From contig JALOAL010000004.1 in NCBI GenBank assembly GCA_023228825.1, positions 62,001 through 126,000 on the forward strand: 64,000 bases of DNA. The letters are read 5' to 3'. The DNA comes from Dehalococcoidia bacterium (lineage in GTDB: Bacteria; Chloroflexota; Dehalococcoidia; UBA2979). This document shows positions 59,497 through 64,000 of this stretch, piece by piece; position 1 is the stretch's first letter; every line of letters begins with the position of its first letter. A program made the translations under genes and the position numbers. Below the pieces are notes generated by a model. The model did not search any database. It saw only the letters and a program-made list of their open reading frames with translations, and was not told the DNA's origin.

Positions 59497-61521
59497 ATGA
59501 CCCACGACATCGGTGAGGACGGCGAACCACCGTCACCCGACGGCACCGTGCTGACGCCGGACCACGCCTCGCTGCGTCCGGTGGGCCCCCGCCGCTGGCG
59601 CGCGACCGAGGCCGCCGAGTCTGCCGAGCCCTCTCGCTGGACCGGCCTGCGTCGCGCGCTGTTCGGGCGTCCGATCCCCAGCGGCGCGGACCTCCACGAG
59701 CGCCTGGACAAGAAGCGTGCGCTCGCCGTGTTCGCCTCGGACGCCCTGTCCTCCACGGCCTACGCCACCGAGGAGATCCTGCTCGTCCTCGTGCTGGCGG
59801 GCACCGCGTACCTGTACGTGGCCACGCCGGTTGCGATCGCGATCGCGATGCTGCTGGCCATCGTCATCGTCTCTTATCGGCAGACCGTGCACGCCTACCC
59901 GGAGGGCGGCGGCGCCTACGCCGTGGCCGCCGACAACCTCGGACGGAGACCCGCGCTGGTGGCCGCGGCGGCGCTGCTCACGGACTACGTGCTGACGGCC
60001 GCCGTGAGCATGTCCGCCGGCACGCTGGCGATCATCTCCGCGATCCCCGCTCTGCAGGGCCTGGAGGTGCTCATCGCCCTGCTCGGCGTGGCGCTCGTCA
60101 CCGCCATCAACCTGCGAGGCGTGCGCGAGGCTGGCGCCGTGCTGGGTGTCCTGGTCTACGTCTTCATCGGTTGCTTCGCGCTCATGCTGATCGTGGGCCT
60201 CACCCGCCTGGCCGTAGGCGGGATCGGCGAGGCCTCGCTGGGCGAGTCCGCCCCGCCCCCGGAGGGCATCGCCGCCATCCAGGCGCTCTCGCTGCTGCTG
60301 GTGCTGCGCGCGTTCTCATCAGGCGCGACCGCCCTGACCGGCATCGAGGCGATCGCCAACGGCGTACGCGTGTTCCGCCCGCCGGAGGCGCGCAACGCCG
60401 CGACGACGATGGCGGTGATGGGCGTGATCCTGGCGACTTTCTTCACGGGCGCCACCTTCCTCTCGGTACGCCTCGGCGTGGCGCCGCAGGAGGGCCAGTC
60501 GGTAATCGCGCAGGTGGGGCGCCAGGTCTTCGATGGCGCGCCGGTGTTGTTCTATCTCCTGCAGGCGAGCACGGCGACGGTGCTGGTACTGGCCGCCAAC
60601 ACCGCCTTCAACGGCTTCCCGCAACTGGCCGCCATCCTCGCGCGAGACGGGTTCGCGCCGCGACGCTTCGGGTTCCGAGACGACCGCCTGACCTACTCGG
60701 CCGGCATCGTCCTGCTCGCGCTGGTCTCGGCCGTCCTGCTGGCGGCGTTCCAGGCGGACACGCACCGGCTGATCCCCCTGTACGCGGTGGGCGTCTTCGT
60801 CTCGTTCACGATCTCCCAGGCCGGCATGGTGAAGCACTGGAGCCATTCCGGCCGGCGGCATCTCCGTTCGATCGCCATCAACGGCACGGGCGCCCTTGCC
60901 ACCGGCGCCGTCGCCGTGGTGGTTGCGGGCACAAAATTCACGAGCGGCGCCTGGATGGTGGTGCTCATCGTCCCCGCGCTGATCTGGCTGCTCTCCGCAA
61001 TCCATCGGCACTACGAGGAGGTTGGACGTCTGCTCGCACTCGACGACGGGGTGCGCCTGCGACCTCGCGCCCGGTCGCTGAGCCTCGCGCCCGTCGTCGT
61101 GCCGGTGCGGCGGCTGGACCGACTCGCATTCGGCGCCGTGGAGTACGCGCGCTCGATCTCCGCAGACGTGACCGCCGTGCACCTGACCCGCACCGCGGAC
61201 GCAGCGACCGAGGCGTTCGTGGAGCGCTGGCAGCGCCTGGTCCCGGACGTCCCCCTCGTGATCCTCGAGTCCCCCTACCGCACGTTCATCAGCCCGTTCT
61301 TCGCCTACGTGGACGCCCTGCCGCGCCGGCCAGAGGACGTGGTCACGCTCGTGGTACCGGAACTGGAGATCACGTACTGGTGGGAGCGGCTCCTCCACAA
61401 CTCCACCGCAGCCCTCATCGCCCGAGGCGCCGCGAAGCGCCCGCACGTCATCGTTACCTCCGCCACGAAACGCCCAGCCGTCGGCCCCCACCCCGGCCCC
61501 GGCGGAGCAGCAGCGGCGTAA
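59497..61521 (+). CDS. APC superfamily transporter, KimA-like potassium importer
   Basis: A 674-residue protein: hydrophilic N terminus (about 75 residues), then 11-12 helices beginning KKRALAVFASDALSSTAYAT, with EGGGAYAVAADNLG and STATVLVLAANTAFNGFPQL, and a C-terminal Usp-like cytoplasmic domain (from about 520: SLAPVVVPVRRLDRLAFGAVEYARSI in parts). This plan is that of KimA (K+/H+ symporter) and relatives. ATG 59497 with GAGG upstream. Possible c-di-AMP control is noted under findings. Confidence 0.85.
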   Translation: MTHDIGEDGEPPSPDGTVLTPDHASLRPVGPRRWRATEAAESAEPSRWTGLRRALFGRPIPSGADLHERLDKKRALAVFASDALSSTAYATEEILLVLVLAGTAYLYVATPVAIAIAMLLAIVIVSYRQTVHAYPEGGGAYAVAADNLGRRPALVAAAALLTDYVLTAAVSMSAGTLAIISAIPALQGLEVLIALLGVALVTAINLRGVREAGAVLGVLVYVFIGCFALMLIVGLTRLAVGGIGEASLGESAPPPEGIAAIQALSLLLVLRAFSSGATALTGIEAIANGVRVFRPPEARNAATTMAVMGVILATFFTGATFLSVRLGVAPQEGQSVIAQVGRQVFDGAPVLFYLLQASTATVLVLAANTAFNGFPQLAAILARDGFAPRRFGFRDDRLTYSAGIVLLALVSAVLLAAFQADTHRLIPLYAVGVFVSFTISQAGMVKHWSHSGRRHLRSIAINGTGALATGAVAVVVAGTKFTSGAWMVVLIVPALIWLLSAIHRHYEEVGRLLALDDGVRLRPRARSLSLAPVVVPVRRLDRLAFGAVEYARSISADVTAVHLTRTADAATEAFVERWQRLVPDVPLVILESPYRTFISPFFAYVDALPRRPEDVVTLVVPELEITYWWERLLHNSTAALIARGAAKRPHVIVTSATKRPAVGPHPGPGGAAAA

Positions 61522-61576
61522 GCGCGGCGCGATCGGGAGGCTCGCCGGGTGGGTAGGTGCGGTGCCCGGTCTCTTG

Positions 61577-62389
61577 CTAGCCCTCGTGTATCTTGGCGCG
61601 CTCCACGATGGAGTGCTTACGCCGGCGGCCGGGCGCCTGCTCCTGCGTGTCGTTCTTCCGAGTCGCCGATCGGCTTACCACCCAGGCGGAGTGGTGGGAA
61701 ATAATGTGGGGCGTGAAGCCTTGCATATCCTGCATTTGGTTGATCGACGTCTTCATGATTCGGAGCTTGAAGGGCTCCTGCTCACAGACACGCTTGGCGT
61801 AGGTCAGGACGCCCTCAGCCAGGTCGTCAGGAGCGAAGGTTCGCTGCACGTAGCCAAGGTCCATTGCCTCGAGGCCGCTCAGGAAGCGGTTCTCATACAA
61901 GAGTTCCTTCGTCTTCCGGACGCCCAGGTCCCACGGCATCGTGAAGAACTCGAGGTCGGTCGCCAGGAACTGGGCATCCTCTGCAGCGAAGATGAGGTCC
62001 ATGGAGGAAGCGAGCATGAAGGCCGCGAAGATGCAGTGTCCATGCACTTGGGCGATCGTTGGCTTGGGGATGGACCGGAACCGGAGGTAGTGGTCCACGT
62101 CCAGTTCCCAGGTCCGCGCGTACATCACGTCCGTGCGGCCCATGAGCTCCGGGTCGCGCTCACCAACGTCAGGCGAGCCTAGGTCATGCCCTGCGGAGAA
62201 GGATGGGCCCTCTCCCTTGAGGATGATCACGCGGACCACCTCGTCGTCCACCGCACGCTGGAAGGCGGCGTCGAGTTCCTTCATCGTCGGCAGGCTGAGT
62301 GCGTTGCGGTAGCGGGGTCGGTTCAGGCTGACGACGGCGATCATGCCGTCGTGCGTCGTGTCGTACTTGACTCGGGGTTCCTCGCTCAT
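61577..62389 (-). CDS. Enoyl-CoA hydratase/isomerase (crotonase) family protein
   Basis: A 270-residue crotonase-fold protein: SLNRPRYRNALSLPTMKELD, FSAGHDLGSPDV (oxyanion hole 1) and VHGHCIFAAFMLASSMDLIFA (quoted in parts: HGHCIFAAFML). The usual GG-x-G and catalytic Glu near the second oxyanion-hole region are absent, so classic hydratase activity is doubtful; another reaction in the superfamily is possible. GGGAGG-like GAGG precedes ATG 62389. Third-position GC is weaker than in the rest of the window. Confidence 0.88.
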   Translation of the reverse strand: MSEEPRVKYDTTHDGMIAVVSLNRPRYRNALSLPTMKELDAAFQRAVDDEVVRVIILKGEGPSFSAGHDLGSPDVGERDPELMGRTDVMYARTWELDVDHYLRFRSIPKPTIAQVHGHCIFAAFMLASSMDLIFAAEDAQFLATDLEFFTMPWDLGVRKTKELLYENRFLSGLEAMDLGYVQRTFAPDDLAEGVLTYAKRVCEQEPFKLRIMKTSINQMQDMQGFTPHIISHHSAWVVSRSATRKNDTQEQAPGRRRKHSIVERAKIHEG

Positions 62390-62485
62390 GGTCGCCTCCC
62401 GGCCGGGCTGATACCCAGATCGTCTGGAATCGTTACCAGGGCGTGTTACGCGTCCGAGCACTTACCTGTCAAGTCATTCGAGGCG

Positions 62486-63208
62486 TCATTCGAGCGCGAG
62501 GCGCTCGATCCTGACCTCCACGCCATGAGGGTCCAAGAGGTCCACGACGGCGTAGTCTCCCGTCCCGAGGATGGGGGAGACGGAACCGGAGTAGCACACG
62601 ACCGTACTGCCCCAGCGGCTTACTTTCGCATCGTCGTGGTGTCCGAGGGCGACGTAGTGGACGCCTGCGAGGGCTTCCGCATGGCGGTCCAGGATGATGG
62701 GAGACGATCGCAGGCCACCGGCCTTGCTCATCAGTTCTCCGTGAGCCAGGACGACGGACCAGGTGTTCGGGTCCTCCGAAACGGCGAGCCCGGCGAGAGG
62801 GTCATTCTTCGGCGAGTGTTCGGCCATCCCTCGTCCCCACACGTGTAGCGCGCCGCCCAGCAACGTGGTCGAGGCGCCCTCGATGGAATGCAGCAGGGAG
62901 TGTCCCGGTCGGAGTGCGGCACCCAGGGAGCCGAGAGCATCGCGTTCCTGTTCCGAGTATCGGATGTCGTGGTTGCCCGGGATGAGGACGATTGGGACTT
63001 CGAAGGCGTTGATCTCGCTGGCAACCTCCGCGACGAACTCGGCGGGTTGGTCCGCTGTATCAAAAATGTCACCGGCCATGAGGACCGACTGGGCCTGAGT
63101 AGATTCGGCGGCAACGCGGAGCCCGCGGATCGAGTCGAGCGAGGTCCTGGCATGACTCCAATGGAGATGCAGGTCCGAGGTGTGCAGTAGGCGGACATGC
63201 GGGCGCAT
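62486..63208 (-). CDS. SbcD/Mre11-like metallophosphoesterase
   Basis: A 240-residue calcineurin-fold phosphoesterase: TSDLHLHW (Asp12, His14), AGDIFDTAD, PGNHDIR, LAHGE and GHHDDAKV are the five metal-binding blocks. SbcD/Mre11-type enzymes cut DNA ends; a lone short version without an SbcC partner could act on DNA or other phosphodiesters. AAGGAG precedes ATG 63208. Divergent from the LacI gene. Confidence 0.85.
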   Translation of the reverse strand: MRPHVRLLHTSDLHLHWSHARTSLDSIRGLRVAAESTQAQSVLMAGDIFDTADQPAEFVAEVASEINAFEVPIVLIPGNHDIRYSEQERDALGSLGAALRPGHSLLHSIEGASTTLLGGALHVWGRGMAEHSPKNDPLAGLAVSEDPNTWSVVLAHGELMSKAGGLRSSPIILDRHAEALAGVHYVALGHHDDAKVSRWGSTVVCYSGSVSPILGTGDYAVVDLLDPHGVEVRIERLALE

Positions 63209-63313
63209 GCGCGGCTCCTTGTCTGGGAAAGACTGGGAACATCACCATAACTGTTGAACCGGTAGGATGGGCACGCGCTCCGGTTGGGTCGCAGCGTGTG
63301 CGGGAGGGGCAGG

Positions 63314-64000
63314 ATGTCGAATCGCGATGGGCATCGCGCAGTCACCCTGCGTGACGTGGCGGTAAGAGCGCGCGTCTCGTTAAGCACAGCTTCTCGCGTG
63401 CTCAACGGCGGGCACTATGCGAGCGACGAGGCGATCGAGCGCGTCCTGGAGGCGGCGCGGGCGCTGGACTATCGGGCGAACGAGAGCGCGAGGGCGCTCC
63501 GTAGAGCGAGGACCATGACCTTCGGGGTGGTGTTCCACCATCTCCGGAACCCCAGCGTCCTGGACCTCCTGGAAGGCATCGAATCCGCGAGTGACGACCG
63601 CGGATACAGCGTATTGGTCACCAGCGCACGCGACAGTAGTGAACGATATGTCGCACTCATCCGACGCCTGCTGGAGAGACGAGTCGACGCGCTCCTCCTC
63701 TCTAACCCGAACGATGCGCTCCTCAGTGAGATCGAGTTTGCACGTAGGGCGGGTGTCCCAGTCGTCGCACTTTCGACCCGGACGAGAGGGGTCTCGCATG
63801 TGCCCATCGTGCATGCACCTTCGCGAGATCAAATGCACGAGATGTTGCGCACGCTGGCGGAGCGCGGCCACCGGTCACTGTCCTTTGTTGGCTCGGTCAG
63901 GGGCGTTCCGGACAGGGGGTTCCCGGGGCTCCAGGAGGCGGCGGCGGGGTACGGCATCCGCCTGATCGAGGAGCCGCCTCTGGACTATGGAGAGAGCGCC
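63314..64000 (+). CDS. LacI family transcriptional regulator, 3' end cut by window edge
   Basis: The frame runs from ATG 63314 (GGGAGGGGCAGG upstream) to the last base: 229 residues. HTH VTLRDVAVRARVSLSTASRVLN (about 11-32), hinge NESARALRR, then the periplasmic-binding-protein-like core. About 100 residues are missing. Third codon positions hold many A and T, unlike the left 60 kb. Regulates an unknown operon, probably to the right. Confidence 0.93.
   Translation, partial: MSNRDGHRAVTLRDVAVRARVSLSTASRVLNGGHYASDEAIERVLEAARALDYRANESARALRRARTMTFGVVFHHLRNPSVLDLLEGIESASDDRGYSVLVTSARDSSERYVALIRRLLERRVDALLLSNPNDALLSEIEFARRAGVPVVALSTRTRGVSHVPIVHAPSRDQMHEMLRTLAERGHRSLSFVGSVRGVPDRGFPGLQEAAAGYGIRLIEEPPLDYGESA

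Overview
The window is GC-rich bacterial chromosome (about two thirds G+C by eye). It has tightly packed operons with 1-4 bp start/stop overlaps, strong GGAGG-type ribosome binding sites and many GTG/TTG starts. Tat-type lipoprotein signals, a DsbB-like protein, an F420-type LLM oxidoreductase, a BipA/TypA GTPase and an ECF41 sigma factor fit a free-living aerobic heterotroph. Chloroflexota (my preference) or an actinobacterial relative would fit; there is no rRNA or marker gene to settle it. I saw no tRNA, rRNA, CRISPR array, transposase or prophage structural gene.

Layout. 1-2352: an alpha-E / circularly permuted ATP-grasp pair cut by the left edge. 2661-12463: metabolic and housekeeping genes (Zn alcohol dehydrogenase, drug MFS pump, typA, serine hydrolase, VOC protein, two alpha/beta hydrolases, ThuA-like protein, ABM-domain protein). 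12962-16339: a signalling island with a divergent OmpR-type regulator and PAS histidine kinase, flanked by two paralogous single-domain receivers. 16932-22639: an osmoprotection island on the minus strand, ehuBCDA (ectoine uptake) followed by ectABC (ectoine synthesis). 23193-25341: a small conserved protein, a dienelactone hydrolase and an LLM oxidoreductase. 25475-31083: a branched-chain amino-acid-type ABC system whose binding protein (+) is convergent with livGFHM (-), with a frameshifted lipoprotein gene between them.

31213-39963: an OFA-like MFS carrier, a DsbB-like protein, then three ATPase/permease pairs of ABC-2 exporters. 40112-48898: a redox/stress block (PAS protein, universal stress protein, GreA-like factor, a two-component system whose kinase carries an N-terminal winged-helix-like module, a Crp/Fnr regulator, a lone haem-copper oxidase subunit I, two hemerythrin-like proteins, DUF488). 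48921-53610: a minus-strand operon joining a DUF4242 protein, an acyl-CoA-dehydrogenase-fold flavoprotein and a NitT/TauT-type ABC importer, probably for an organosulfur or similar small compound. 53859-55440: an ECF41 sigma factor with its carboxymuconolactone-decarboxylase partner and a near-consensus ECF41 promoter. 55591-57361: an FAD monooxygenase and a DUF3237 protein. 57393-61521: a LysM muramidase divergent from a KimA-like potassium transporter. 61577-64000: a right-hand segment with weaker third-position GC bias (crotonase, SbcD-like phosphoesterase, LacI regulator cut by the edge).

Intergenic spaces often hold short perfect tandem repeats (9-16 bp units), and several terminators share a GCAA loop. 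The points most worth a second look are the uptake-plus-synthesis ectoine island, the ECF41 autoregulon with a readable promoter, the DUF4242/flavoprotein/ABC operon, the winged-helix histidine kinase, a structured plus-strand RNA candidate at 11998-12102, and the long spacer between the muramidase and the potassium transporter.
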